Source: FEN-1073 sp963780865 (GTDB taxonomy: Bacteria > Chloroflexota > Anaerolineae > Anaerolineales > RBG-16-64-43). From it: DNA of 64,000 nucleotides. Where the stretch lies: NCBI GenBank assembly GCA_963780865.1, contig CAWADT010000015.1, positions 1-64,000 on the forward strand, read 5' to 3'. Shown one piece after another: positions 25,198 through 33,782 of the stretch. Position numbers and translations under genes: made by a program. The notes beneath the pieces are model-generated. The model did no database searches. It worked only from the letters and a program-made list of their open reading frames with translations, and was not told the origin of the DNA. Numbering within the stretch: the stretch's first letter is position 1; each line of letters opens with the position of its first letter.

Positions 25198-26394
25198 ATG
25201 AATTTTCCGAACGATCTGTGCGTGGTGGGCGGAGCCGGGCACGTCGGGCTCCCGTTTGCGCTGGTTTTCGCCGAGGCCGGCTTGCGGGTGGCCATCTATG
25301 ATAAGAACAAAGCGGCGCTGGATCGAATCTCCCAAGGCGTTGTCCCGTTCATGGAACAGGGGGGCGAGGCGCTCCTGAAAGCAGCGCTGGCGGAAAAGCG
25401 GCTCACGTTTTCCGATTCGCCCGGCATCTCCGGCGATTCGCGCGCCGTCGTGATCACCATCGGGACGCCGGTCGACGAATTCTTCAACCCGGTCTTTCGC
25501 GACATCCGCACCTGCCTGGCGGAACTCAAACCGTTTTTGCGCGAAGGCCAAATTCTTCTCCTGCGCTCGACGGTTTACCCCGGCACCACCGACTGGTGCG
25601 CCGGGTGGCTGCGGGAACAGCGGCTCGCGATCCCGCTCGCGTATTGCCCGGAACGAGTCGTCCAGGGAAAAGCGATCGAGGAGATCAAGCACCTGCCCCA
25701 GATCGTGGGCGGGGTGACCCTGGATGCGGAACGCGAGGCCATCGCGCTTTTCCGCCTCATCGGCGTGGAAACCTACCCCCTCCCGCCGATCGAAGCCGAG
25801 TTCGCGAAACTTTTTTCCAACGCCTACCGCTACATCCATTTCGCCATCGCCAATCAGTTTTACATGATCGCCGCCTCCGCCGGCGCGGATTATCCGCGGC
25901 TGCTCTCGGGGATGAAATTCCATTACCCGCGGCTCGAAGGGCTGCCGGGCGCGGGCCTCTCGGCCGGCCCATGCCTGCTCAAAGACACGATGCAGTTGAA
26001 TGCATTCGCCAAGAACCAATTTTTCCTCGGGGCGGCGGCCATGAACATCAACGAGGGGCTGGTGATGTTCGTCGTCGAACGGATGGAGGCCGAGTGGAAG
26101 TTAAAGGAAAAGACGGTGGGAATTTTGGGGATGGCTTTCAAGCCGGAGAACGACGACATCCGCGCGTCGCTCAGTTATAAATTAAAGAAGGTGCTCGAAT
26201 TCCACGCCCGGGCAGTGCTCACCACCGATCCGTTCGTCCGCGAGGATCCCGCGCTTCTGCCGCTCCCGGAGGTGATCCGGCGCAGCGACATCCTGATCCT
26301 GGCCGTGCCGCATCGAATCTATAAAACCACGGAATTTCTGGGGAAACCCGTCGTGGATATTTGGGGAGCCCTGGAAAAGGAATCGGTCCCATGA
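25198..26394 (+). CDS. UDP-sugar 6-dehydrogenase (WecC-like)
   Basis: 398 residues. It is an NAD-dependent oxidase of UDP-sugars to uronates, of the UDP-ManNAc/UDP-GlcNAc group. The N-terminal Rossmann motif is VVGGAGHVGLPFALVFAEAG, followed by ITIGTPVDE, RSTVYPGTT, the acidic FAKLFSNAYRYIHFAIAN helix and the nucleophile region SAGPCLLKD with the catalytic Cys near residue 260. The C-terminal domain has GMAFKPENDDIRAS. ATG 25198 gives the family N-terminus; upstream extension runs through a repeat. It starts an envelope-glycan gene run with the epimerase and GT2. Exact sugar not determinable. Confidence 0.88.
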   Translation: MNFPNDLCVVGGAGHVGLPFALVFAEAGLRVAIYDKNKAALDRISQGVVPFMEQGGEALLKAALAEKRLTFSDSPGISGDSRAVVITIGTPVDEFFNPVFRDIRTCLAELKPFLREGQILLLRSTVYPGTTDWCAGWLREQRLAIPLAYCPERVVQGKAIEEIKHLPQIVGGVTLDAEREAIALFRLIGVETYPLPPIEAEFAKLFSNAYRYIHFAIANQFYMIAASAGADYPRLLSGMKFHYPRLEGLPGAGLSAGPCLLKDTMQLNAFAKNQFFLGAAAMNINEGLVMFVVERMEAEWKLKEKTVGILGMAFKPENDDIRASLSYKLKKVLEFHARAVLTTDPFVREDPALLPLPEVIRRSDILILAVPHRIYKTTEFLGKPVVDIWGALEKESVP

Positions 26395-26399
26395 GCTTC

Positions 26400-26547
26400 T
26401 TAACAGGGTGCTGAAAAAGTTTGGATTTGTCATTGCGAGCGCCCGAAGGGAGCAAAGCAATCTCACTTTTCGAGTCAAAAAACCCAGATTGCTTCGTCGC
26501 TTCGCTCCTCGCAATGACATCTATCGTGTTTTTCAACACCCTGTTAG
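26400..26547. repeat. MITE-like element with TAACAGGGTGCTGAAAAA ends, copy 2
   Basis: Exactly between two cotranscribed genes. Terminal inverted repeats TTAACAGGGTGCTGAAAAAG and TTTTTCAACACCCTGTTAG bound an inner inverted pair ATTGCGAGCG...AGCAATCT and AGATTGCTTCGTCGCTTCG...CGCAATGACAT. No coding capacity. Confidence 0.85.
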
Positions 26548-26565
26548 AACGCGGTGTGGGGCGGA

Positions 26566-27585
26566 ATGAAAATTCTCGTGACGGGTTCCGCGGGTTTTAT
26601 CGCCGGGTACCTCGTGGAGGAGCTCCTGGGCCGCGGCCATACCGTCCTGGGGATCGATAATTTCTCAAAATATGGCAAAACGGAAAAAAGCTACGACGCC
26701 CATCCCCGCTATCTCTTCACCGAAGGCGACGCCAAGGACGCGGCGCTCCTAAAGAACCTGATCGAAGATTGCGATCAGGTGATCGCGCTGGCGGCGATGA
26801 TCGGCGGGATCTCCCTCTTCCACGAATACGCCTACGACCTGCTGGCGGAAAACGAGCGCATCATCGCCTCCACGTTCGACGCCGCCGTATGGGCTTTCAC
26901 CCAGCGGCGCTTAAAAAAAATCAACGTCATTTCCTCCTCGATGGTTTTCGAATCCGCGGCGAGCTTTCCCACCGCGGAAGGCGAGCAGTTCCGCTGCCCG
27001 CCTCCGCTATCCACCTACGGGTTCCAAAAGCTCGCCTGCGAATATTTCACCAAGGGCGCGTGGGAGCAATACCGGCTGCCTTACACCGTCATCCGCCCGT
27101 TCAATTGCGTGGGAGTAGGCGAACGGCGCGCGGTTTGCGACAAGGAAGTGATGTCCGGCAACATCCGCCTGGCTATGAGCCACGTGGTGCCGGACCTCGT
27201 CCAAAAGGTGCTCAAGGGCCAATCGCCGCTGCGCATCCTCGGAAACGGAAACCAGATCCGGCATTACACCTACGGCGGGGATTTGGCGGCGGGGATCCGC
27301 CTTTGCGTCGAGGACGAGCGCGCCGTCAACGAGGACTTCAACCTTTCCACGCCCGTTTCCACCACCGTCCTGGAACTCGCCCAACTGATCTGGGAAAAAA
27401 TCCGCCCGGGGGAACCCTTCCAGTACGTCAGCGATACGCCGTATCCATACGACGTCCAAAAGCGAATCCCATCGGTGGAAAAAGCCAAGCGCGTGCTGGG
27501 GTTCGAGGCTTCGACGACGCTTGGCCAGGCGCTGGATGAAATTATTCCCTGGATCCGGCGGCAAATAGAATTGGGCGGGATATGA
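26566..27585 (+). CDS. NAD-dependent nucleotide-sugar epimerase/dehydratase
   Basis: 339 residues, extended SDR family. GSAGFIAGYLVEELL is the nucleotide-binding motif, ALAAMIGGISLFHEYAYDLL replaces the usual HLAA loop region, SSSMVFESA holds the Ser and YGFQKLACEY the catalytic Tyr-x-x-x-Lys. C-terminal IRPFNCVGVGE and NGNQIRHYTY are normal for sugar epimerases. ATG 26566 is used since the GTG 12 bases upstream adds only MWGG. It precedes and overlaps the GT2 gene by four bases. Substrate probably a UDP- or GDP-hexose of the envelope polymer; not resolved. Confidence 0.87.
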   Translation: MKILVTGSAGFIAGYLVEELLGRGHTVLGIDNFSKYGKTEKSYDAHPRYLFTEGDAKDAALLKNLIEDCDQVIALAAMIGGISLFHEYAYDLLAENERIIASTFDAAVWAFTQRRLKKINVISSSMVFESAASFPTAEGEQFRCPPPLSTYGFQKLACEYFTKGAWEQYRLPYTVIRPFNCVGVGERRAVCDKEVMSGNIRLAMSHVVPDLVQKVLKGQSPLRILGNGNQIRHYTYGGDLAAGIRLCVEDERAVNEDFNLSTPVSTTVLELAQLIWEKIRPGEPFQYVSDTPYPYDVQKRIPSVEKAKRVLGFEASTTLGQALDEIIPWIRRQIELGGI

Positions 27586-28307
27586 ATCCGGACGACGCCG
27601 GCCGGGTGGACGTCGTGATCCCGGTCTACAACGAGGGCGAGGCCATCCTGCACGTGCTCTCCGCTTTTGAGCGCGAGGTAAAAAGCCCCATCCGCGTGTT
27701 GATCTGCTACGATCAGGATACCGACACCACCCTCGCCGCGATCCGCGGCGCGCAGACGAAATTCGAAGTGGTTCCGGTGAAGAACCGCGGCAGGAAAGCG
27801 CACGGGGCGGTTACGACCGGCATGGCATTCGGCCGCGGGCCGGCGGTGATCACCTACATGGCGGACGACGATTACAACGCCGGGCTGATCGACCTGCTGA
27901 TCCAGAAATTCCAACAGGGGTTCGACGTGGTGGTCCCCAGCCGCTTTCTCCCCGGCGGCTCCATGGAAGGCTGCCGCTGGTACAAGGCCATCCCCCTGCG
28001 GATTGCGGCCTGGACCCTCTACCACATCGCCCGGTTCCCGGCGCACGACCCCACCAACGGCTTCCGCTTGTTTTCCCGCCGGTTGCTCACTGCGGTGAAA
28101 ATTGAATCGTCGCAGGGGTTCACCTACAGCATCGAACTTACGGCCAAATGCCACCGCCTGCGCTGGAAGATCGCCGAGGTGCCGGCGCGGTGGTTCGAAC
28201 GAAGCGAGGGAAAAAGCCGGTTTCGGGTTTTCGATTGGTCCGCGAGCTACTTGCGTTGGTACTTTTACATTTTCGGCACTACCTTCCTAAAGCTCAGGAG
28301 CATCTAA
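27582..28307 (+). CDS. Glycosyltransferase family 2 (dolichol-phosphate mannosyltransferase-like)
   Basis: 241 residues. DVVIPVYNEGEAIL and VLICYDQDTD form the nucleotide-binding part, TYMADDDYN the metal-binding DxD, and DPTNGFRLFSRRLL with SQGFTYSIEL the acceptor side of DPM1/GtrB-like GT-A enzymes. A C-terminal amphipathic region (WYFYIFGTTFLKL) may touch the membrane. Its start overlaps the epimerase stop (ATGA), so the two are translationally coupled. It likely loads a sugar on a polyprenyl phosphate for use by GT-C enzymes such as those at 23025 and 28312. Confidence 0.88.
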   Translation: MNPDDAGRVDVVIPVYNEGEAILHVLSAFEREVKSPIRVLICYDQDTDTTLAAIRGAQTKFEVVPVKNRGRKAHGAVTTGMAFGRGPAVITYMADDDYNAGLIDLLIQKFQQGFDVVVPSRFLPGGSMEGCRWYKAIPLRIAAWTLYHIARFPAHDPTNGFRLFSRRLLTAVKIESSQGFTYSIELTAKCHRLRWKIAEVPARWFERSEGKSRFRVFDWSASYLRWYFYIFGTTFLKLRSI

Positions 28308-28311
28308 TCCA

Positions 28312-29910
28312 ATGACTCCGACTCCCCGGCCAGGCCAGGACCGGATGAAAATCTTCCGTTACCTCCTTTCCACTTTCCTTATCGGGTTGCTCGCGCTCAC
28401 CGCGCTGTTTGCATTCAACTGGAGGTACTATCACGACGCCCCGATCTTCTTTTACATATCCCTGCTGATCGACAAGTTCGGGATTATCCCCTATCGCGAT
28501 CTTTTCGAATACAACATGCCGGGAACTTATTTTGCCGATATTCTCGTAGGAAGACTGACCGGGTATTCGGTCCTGGGGGTCCGCATCCTGGATTACTTTC
28601 TCCTGGCGGTCATCATTTTTCTGGGTTGGTTGTGGATGCGGAAGCTGAGCGGTTGGGCGGGCTTGTTCGGAGGGATGGCCTGGGGGCTGGTTTACCTCGC
28701 GCTGGGCCCCACCGCGATGATGCAGCGCGAGTACATGATGATGATCCCCATCCTGTGCGCGTTTGCCGCGTACGCCAATATCTCCCCAAGGCGCAACGCC
28801 TTCCGTTTCCTGATCACCGGTTTCTGTTTAGGCCTGTCGTCAACGATCAAGCCGCAGGCTTTCATCGGATTGCTTCCGATCCTCGCGGTGGAATGGATTT
28901 CGCTGCCCGCGGTTTCGATAAATCCCCTCAAGCAAAAACTAGGATTGTTTTTCGGCCGGATCATGCTCTGGTTGATGGTCGGGTTCCTCATCCCGTGGGT
29001 CGTTGTCTTCTTCTATTTGGGCATCCATGGGGCGCTGCCGCAGTTTCTGGACATTGTTTTCAATTACCTGCCGCTCTTCGCGCACATGAACGGCAACCAT
29101 CAGGTGGTTACCGGGATCCCGCGGATTTTCGCTCTCGTCCAGGATTATCTAGCCCTGGGCGGATATGGAATCTGGATCGCCCCGGCGCTCCTGGGGTTGT
29201 TCTTGGTGCAGCAATCCCCCGAGCTCTCTCCGGAGAAGAAAACCCGCGGCACGCTCCTGCTCCTGATGGTCATCGCGTATTCGATCTATCCCGCCTTCTC
29301 CGGGCAGTTCTTCCCCCAGCATTGGCTTCCCTTCGTCTTCTTTTTATTCCAGGCGGCTTTTTTCTGCCTGACGGTGAAAGCCGAGAGCGGCAGCGCCATT
29401 TTCCGCTGGCTGCCGGCGGGGGTGCTGATGGTGTTTTCCATTTCCCTGATGCGGCCGGACACGCTTTACAATATCCACCAGCTCATCAAATATCATGAAA
29501 TGCCCGCCGCGAACAATCCAATAGAAGGCCGCGTGGACGAGATCGCCGCTTTTCTGGAGGCGAACGCACATCCGGGGGATACGGTTCAGCCGCTGGATTG
29601 GGTCGGCGGCGCCGTGCACGCGATGCTCATCGCGCGGGTTAAAATCGCCACGCCGTTCATTTACGACGAATACTTTTACCATGATCTCAACGTGCCTTAC
29701 GTCCAGCAGCTCAGGCTGCGGTTCATCGGCGACCTGCAACAAGCCCGGCCCCGCTTCGTGATCGATGTGTACGACGACGGCCCCTCCGCCGAACCGACCG
29801 GGCCGAACACTTCGATGGATTTCCCGGAACTGCGCGCCTTCCTGGCGGCAAATTATTCCGTCGTTCAGGAAGGACAGGGCTACCGCATTTACGAATTGCA
29901 AATTAATTGA
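28312..29910 (+). CDS. Polytopic GT39-like membrane protein
   Basis: 532 residues with ten or more hydrophobic segments in the first ~400 residues and a soluble C-terminal domain (NPIEGRVDEIAAFLEANAHPGDTV onward). FGIIPYRDLFEYNMPGTYF after the first helix is the acidic-loop pattern of a common group of GT-C-like proteins, where the Asp/Glu bind the lipid-linked donor. The gene starts four bases after the GT2 stop, so it belongs to the same operon. ATG 28345 is an alternative start with a better-placed GGACCGG. Sugar and acceptor unknown. Confidence 0.78.
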   Translation: MTPTPRPGQDRMKIFRYLLSTFLIGLLALTALFAFNWRYYHDAPIFFYISLLIDKFGIIPYRDLFEYNMPGTYFADILVGRLTGYSVLGVRILDYFLLAVIIFLGWLWMRKLSGWAGLFGGMAWGLVYLALGPTAMMQREYMMMIPILCAFAAYANISPRRNAFRFLITGFCLGLSSTIKPQAFIGLLPILAVEWISLPAVSINPLKQKLGLFFGRIMLWLMVGFLIPWVVVFFYLGIHGALPQFLDIVFNYLPLFAHMNGNHQVVTGIPRIFALVQDYLALGGYGIWIAPALLGLFLVQQSPELSPEKKTRGTLLLLMVIAYSIYPAFSGQFFPQHWLPFVFFLFQAAFFCLTVKAESGSAIFRWLPAGVLMVFSISLMRPDTLYNIHQLIKYHEMPAANNPIEGRVDEIAAFLEANAHPGDTVQPLDWVGGAVHAMLIARVKIATPFIYDEYFYHDLNVPYVQQLRLRFIGDLQQARPRFVIDVYDDGPSAEPTGPNTSMDFPELRAFLAANYSVVQEGQGYRIYELQIN

Positions 29911-30030
29911 TTCCTGCTCCGCCGAGATATCGACACAGATCTCCCGGGAGGAAGGGGCGACCCTATTCTCCGATGGATTCTCGGCGGGGAGGGAAGATAA
30001 CCAAAAAGTCCGACGAGAGCACGGGGAAGC

Positions 30031-30876
30031 ATGAAACCGAAACATTATCTGGTGTTGGGATGCATGGGAATTCTGGATTGCGCCGTGATTTCGGCGATGG
30101 TTGTTTTACTATTAACCAGCCCCTCTTTCCTCAAACCGTCCGGGTCGAACACCGCATTGGATAATGCAACGACGACCGCCGAGAGCTCGCTTCCGAAAAC
30201 CGCAACCGCTTCGATCACTCCGAGCCTTGTCTCGGGATGGACCGCCGCGCCGTCCTTGGTTGCGTCGGAAACCCCGACCGAAACCGGATCGCCCGCGCCC
30301 GCAGCGGACATTAAGGCTCAAGCCTGGCAAATCTTTCAGACCTATCTTGGTTTTTTAAAACAACACGATATCGACTCCGCCAATCCTCTCCTATGGCCTT
30401 CGGTGCGGATGGATATGACAGCCTGCGTCGCCCAATATTCAGAAGGAACGTGCTGGGGATTGGTGGATGCGCTGTATGGATCGGCGTCTCAATTAAAAGA
30501 GGGGGACTTCGCGAACGTTTGGGCCGACGATAAACAGCTCATCCTTTCGACCGAACCGGTTCTTATGCCGAAAGCCGGCGCGGTCGACGCTTCACGGTCC
30601 TATCTTTACTTTGTGTACGATCCTCAAGGCCGGATACTCTTTTTGCAAATGGCCATTAAAACCTGGAATGGGACGACGGAAGACGATGTCCGCCAGATGA
30701 TGGTGGACAGCGATCAGGACGGCTTGACGGACAGCGACGAGACGTGTCTCCACCAGCCCGCGGATCTATGCACCAAAACGGACCCGATGAAAAGGGATAC
30801 GGATGGCGACGGTTATTGGGACAGCGTCGAGCAAGCCGCGAAAACCGACCCGAACGATCCTGCTTCCCATTTATAA
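30031..30876 (+). CDS. Anchored protein with C-terminal calcium-binding repeats
   Basis: 281 residues. An N-terminal hydrophobic segment (IISAMVVLLLTS-type, preceded by VLGCMGILDC) anchors or exports it, followed by a Ser/Thr/Pro-rich linker. A central ~120-residue soluble domain begins near ADIKAQAWQIFQTYLGFL. The C-terminus carries two Asp-rich loops, DSDQDGLTDSDE and DTDGDGYWDSVE, which match thrombospondin type 3/dockerin-like calcium sites. A Ca-stabilised surface protein is inferred; no enzymatic motif seen. It follows the glycan operon by 120 bp and may be separate. Confidence 0.75.
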   Translation: MKPKHYLVLGCMGILDCAVISAMVVLLLTSPSFLKPSGSNTALDNATTTAESSLPKTATASITPSLVSGWTAAPSLVASETPTETGSPAPAADIKAQAWQIFQTYLGFLKQHDIDSANPLLWPSVRMDMTACVAQYSEGTCWGLVDALYGSASQLKEGDFANVWADDKQLILSTEPVLMPKAGAVDASRSYLYFVYDPQGRILFLQMAIKTWNGTTEDDVRQMMVDSDQDGLTDSDETCLHQPADLCTKTDPMKRDTDGDGYWDSVEQAAKTDPNDPASHL

Positions 30877-30941
30877 ATGGATCGGGTTCAATCTAATTCG
30901 AAAACCGTTCGGCTCCAGTTTTAATGGAACGCAATCCTTTG

Positions 30942-32798
30942 CTATCGCATCCCATCGATAATCTCCGCCGCCAGGTCGTAGCGTCCGAAGGGCGGCATGA
31001 GGTACGCGCCCTGCACCATTCCGCGCAGCGCGCGGAGCAGTTCGATCGCCATGCGCACGCCTTCTTCCGGCGCGCGCTGCCCCGCCCGCTCGATCCGCGC
31101 GCGGACCCTCTCCGGGATCGCCATCCCCGGCACCTCGTTGTGCAGAAAGGCGGCGTGCTTCGCGCCGTAGAGCGGCATGATCCCCGCCAGCACGGGCGTT
31201 TTCAATTCGCCGTACTCGCGGCGATAGGTTTCCAAAAAGGACGCGGCGCATTCCGGCTCAAACACCGGCTGGGTGAGGATGAAATCCGCGCCGGCTTCGA
31301 GCTTCTTCCGCAAGAAGGCCAGTTCTTTTTGCGGAGTGCTCGAACACAGGTTGAGCGCGCACCCGACGAAGAACGCGGTCGGCGCGCCGATGTCGCGCCC
31401 GCCCGCCTCGCGCCCGAGGTTGAGGGATCCCTTGATCAGCCGGATCAAGCCGGAAGGGACGATGTCGTAATTGTCGGCCGCGTGCGGAAAATCGCCCACC
31501 GCGGCCGGGTCGCCCATCACCACAAAAAGGTTGCGGATGCCGAGGGCGTGCGCCGCCAGCAGATCGCCCTGCACCCGCAGGAGGTTGCGCCCGCGGGTGG
31601 GGAAGTGCAACACCGTTTCGATCCCAAACCGCTCCTGGATCAGGCGACACACCGCCCACGGGCTCATGCGCATGCGCGCCATCGGGCTGTCGGCCACATT
31701 GATCGCGTCCGCGCCCGCCTCGGCCAGCAGGCTCGCGCCGGCCATCAGCTTGTGCGTGGAGAAGCCTTTCGGCGGATCCACCTCCACTCCGAGGGTGAAT
31801 TTACCGGACGCGAGCTTGGCGGCAAATCGGGTCGGCTCCGCCGCCGCCGTCGCGCTTTCCTCCATCGGCGCTTCCAGGGTGATCGCAGCGTCCCGCCGCC
31901 GGGGCGCGGAGGTTTGGAGCGCGCGGCGCATCGCCGCGATGTGGGCGGGCTCCGTGCCGCAGCATCCGCCGATCACGCTCGCGCCCGCCTCGGCAAAGGC
32001 GAGCGCGTACTCGCCGAAGTATTCCGGCCCGGCCGGGTAGAGGATCCGCCCGCCGGCGGTTTCAGGCCAGCCGGCGTTCGGCATTGCGGAGAAGCGCGCT
32101 TGCGGTGCCGCCGCGCGCATCGATTTAAAAATCCGGATCGCCTGCGCCGGGCCGCTCGAGCAGTTCACGCCGATCAGATCCGCGCCCGCCCCGGCCAGCG
32201 CCCGCGCCCCTTCGGCGGGAGAATCGCCAAGGTACGTCAATCCGTCGCGGGTGAAGGTCAGGCTTACCCCGATAAATTGCGCTCCCGCAACCCGGACAGC
32301 GCGCAATGCCGCAAGGGCTTCCTGGACGTCGCTGATCGTTTCGATCAGGATCAGATCCACACCTTCTTTTAATAGGAGCGATGCTTGTTCGCCGAACACG
32401 GCTTCGGCCTGTTCCGGTTTCACGCGGCCATACGGGGAGAGGCGCACGCCCAAGGGGCCGATACTGCCCGCCACCAAGGCTGCGCCTGCGCCGCTTCCGG
32501 CCTCTTCGCGCGCGATCCGGACTCCGGCGTGGATAATCTCGGCGAGCTTGTTTTCCAACCCGGCCGCCGAAAGTTTGTAGCGGTTAGCGCCGAAGGTGTT
32601 AGTCTCGATGATTTGCGCGCCGGCGCGCAGGTAATCCCGGTGCGCCTGCGCAACGAGCTCGGGGCGCTCCACGTTGAGCGCGTCCAGGTTCGCCCCGGGC
32701 GCAACGCCGCGCGAGATAAGCAGCGTGCCCATCGCGCCGTCGGCCAGGATCGGTTTTCCGCCGGAGGCGGCGAAGAGTTGCAGAATTTGATCAGCCAT
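30942..32798 (-). CDS. Bifunctional homocysteine S-methyltransferase / methylenetetrahydrofolate reductase
   Basis: 618 residues in two domains. Residues ~1-290 are a zinc-dependent S-methyltransferase barrel (LADGAMGTLL, GVNCSSGPAQ, and the Cys pair in IGGCCGTEP). Residues ~320-618 are an FAD-dependent MTHFR barrel (LGVEVDPPKG, INVADSPMARMRMS, LFVVMGDPAAVGDF, LTQPVFEPE). The fusion resembles YitJ-type proteins and would make methyl-THF and use a methyl group on homocysteine. No riboswitch was seen directly upstream. Together with metH it forms the methionine end of folate metabolism here. Confidence 0.93.
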   Translation of the reverse strand: MADQILQLFAASGGKPILADGAMGTLLISRGVAPGANLDALNVERPELVAQAHRDYLRAGAQIIETNTFGANRYKLSAAGLENKLAEIIHAGVRIAREEAGSGAGAALVAGSIGPLGVRLSPYGRVKPEQAEAVFGEQASLLLKEGVDLILIETISDVQEALAALRAVRVAGAQFIGVSLTFTRDGLTYLGDSPAEGARALAGAGADLIGVNCSSGPAQAIRIFKSMRAAAPQARFSAMPNAGWPETAGGRILYPAGPEYFGEYALAFAEAGASVIGGCCGTEPAHIAAMRRALQTSAPRRRDAAITLEAPMEESATAAAEPTRFAAKLASGKFTLGVEVDPPKGFSTHKLMAGASLLAEAGADAINVADSPMARMRMSPWAVCRLIQERFGIETVLHFPTRGRNLLRVQGDLLAAHALGIRNLFVVMGDPAAVGDFPHAADNYDIVPSGLIRLIKGSLNLGREAGGRDIGAPTAFFVGCALNLCSSTPQKELAFLRKKLEAGADFILTQPVFEPECAASFLETYRREYGELKTPVLAGIMPLYGAKHAAFLHNEVPGMAIPERVRARIERAGQRAPEEGVRMAIELLRALRGMVQGAYLMPPFGRYDLAAEIIDGMR

Positions 32799-32824
32799 AC
32801 TTTTCTATTTATCATCCCTATGGA

Positions 32825-32947
32825 ATGTCATCCCGAGTCCAGTTCTTAAGGGCGAGGGATCGGTGACTCTTTCCACAAAACATGTTTCCTTACATCCATG
32901 TGTTACCGATTCCTCGTCGCCGCCTGTGGCGGCTCCTCGGAATGACA
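32825..32947. repeat. ATGTCATCCCGAG repeat, copy 1
   Basis: Bounded by AATGTCATCCCGAG and CTCGGAATGACAT (inverted ends). Internal GCGAGGGATCGGTGACTCTT and TTACCGATTCCTCGTCGCC are shared with copies at 34464 and 34611. Confidence 0.85.
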
Positions 32948-32985
32948 TAAAAAGTCTAAGCGACCATCCTAATTTATTGTCACTC

Positions 32986-33022
32986 CGCCCGCCCCGGACA
33001 GCCCATCGGGCAAGCCGGGGAG
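32986..33022. repeat. GGACAGCCC-CGGGC nested segment
   Basis: CGCCCGCCCCGGACAGCCC and ATCGGGCAAGCCGGGG match, with a few changes, the segment at 18691-18726 that sits inside an unrelated repeat. Confidence 0.65.
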
Positions 33023-33059
33023 GCCGAAGGCCGAGGAGTCGCGAACTCCTTCAAAAATC

Positions 33060-33782
33060 TCAATCCTTCACCCTTCCGCCATACGCCGCAAACAATCCGT
33101 ACCGGTAATGGCATTCCACATCGCAAAAGCCCGCCAGCTCAAGCGCGGCGAGCTGCGCCGGAAGCGGATCAAAATGATTCTCGGCTTTGGCGCGCGCCCC
33201 ATCCGGAATATCCTCGTAGGATTCCTTCAGCCGCAGAGCCCGTTGATTTTCCACGATCCACTCGCGCCAAAGCGCGAAATACCAATCGGTATAATCCGGA
33301 ACCTCCGACGTAACAACGTCAACATTTAGGAAGCGCCCGCCCGGTTTGAGGAGCGAACGCAGCGCGCCGAACAGCGCGGCTTTCCCCTCCATCGGAAGAT
33401 GGTGAATGGCGAGGGCGGAGAAGATGCCGTCGAAGCGCGGGCCGGGAAGCCCGCCGGCGGCGATTTCCTCGAAGGAGATCATGCGGAACTCGACCGGCAG
33501 CCCCGCCAGTTGATTCCGCGCCGCCGCGATCATATCCGCCGATCCGTCGGCGGCGAGAATTTCCGCCCGCGGGAGGGCGTAGTGCAGCGTGCGCGAGACG
33601 GCGCCGTCGCCGCAGCCAAGGTCCAGCAGGCGCGGGCGCGGGCGGGAGCCCAGAAACGCGCGGGCGTAGGAAGCCGTCACACGGGCGAGCACCGCCCGAT
33701 CCTGAACGTAGAAATCGGAATGATCGCGGTATTCCTGCGCATACTCCGGCTGACTCCAATGCTTGAGGCCGTCTTCCGTCAT
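33060..33782 (-). CDS. Class I SAM-dependent methyltransferase
   Basis: 240 residues. Motif I RLLDLGCGDGAVSRTL (about residues 51-66), ILAADGSADMIAAA and FDGIFSALAIHHLP identify the fold; the post-I and HHLP features resemble Methyltransf_12/25 enzymes acting on small molecules. The start at 33782 overlaps the LysE stop (ATGA), so it is translationally coupled to the exporter. An upstream extension runs through LysE in the wrong frame and is rejected. Substrate unknown. Confidence 0.86.
   Translation of the reverse strand: MTEDGLKHWSQPEYAQEYRDHSDFYVQDRAVLARVTASYARAFLGSRPRPRLLDLGCGDGAVSRTLHYALPRAEILAADGSADMIAAARNQLAGLPVEFRMISFEEIAAGGLPGPRFDGIFSALAIHHLPMEGKAALFGALRSLLKPGGRFLNVDVVTSEVPDYTDWYFALWREWIVENQRALRLKESYEDIPDGARAKAENHFDPLPAQLAALELAGFCDVECHYRYGLFAAYGGRVKD

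Noticed and set aside
32986..33022. Short coding region in the repeat segment
   Set aside because: Its sequence recurs in another non-coding repeat and has no ribosome site or family match.
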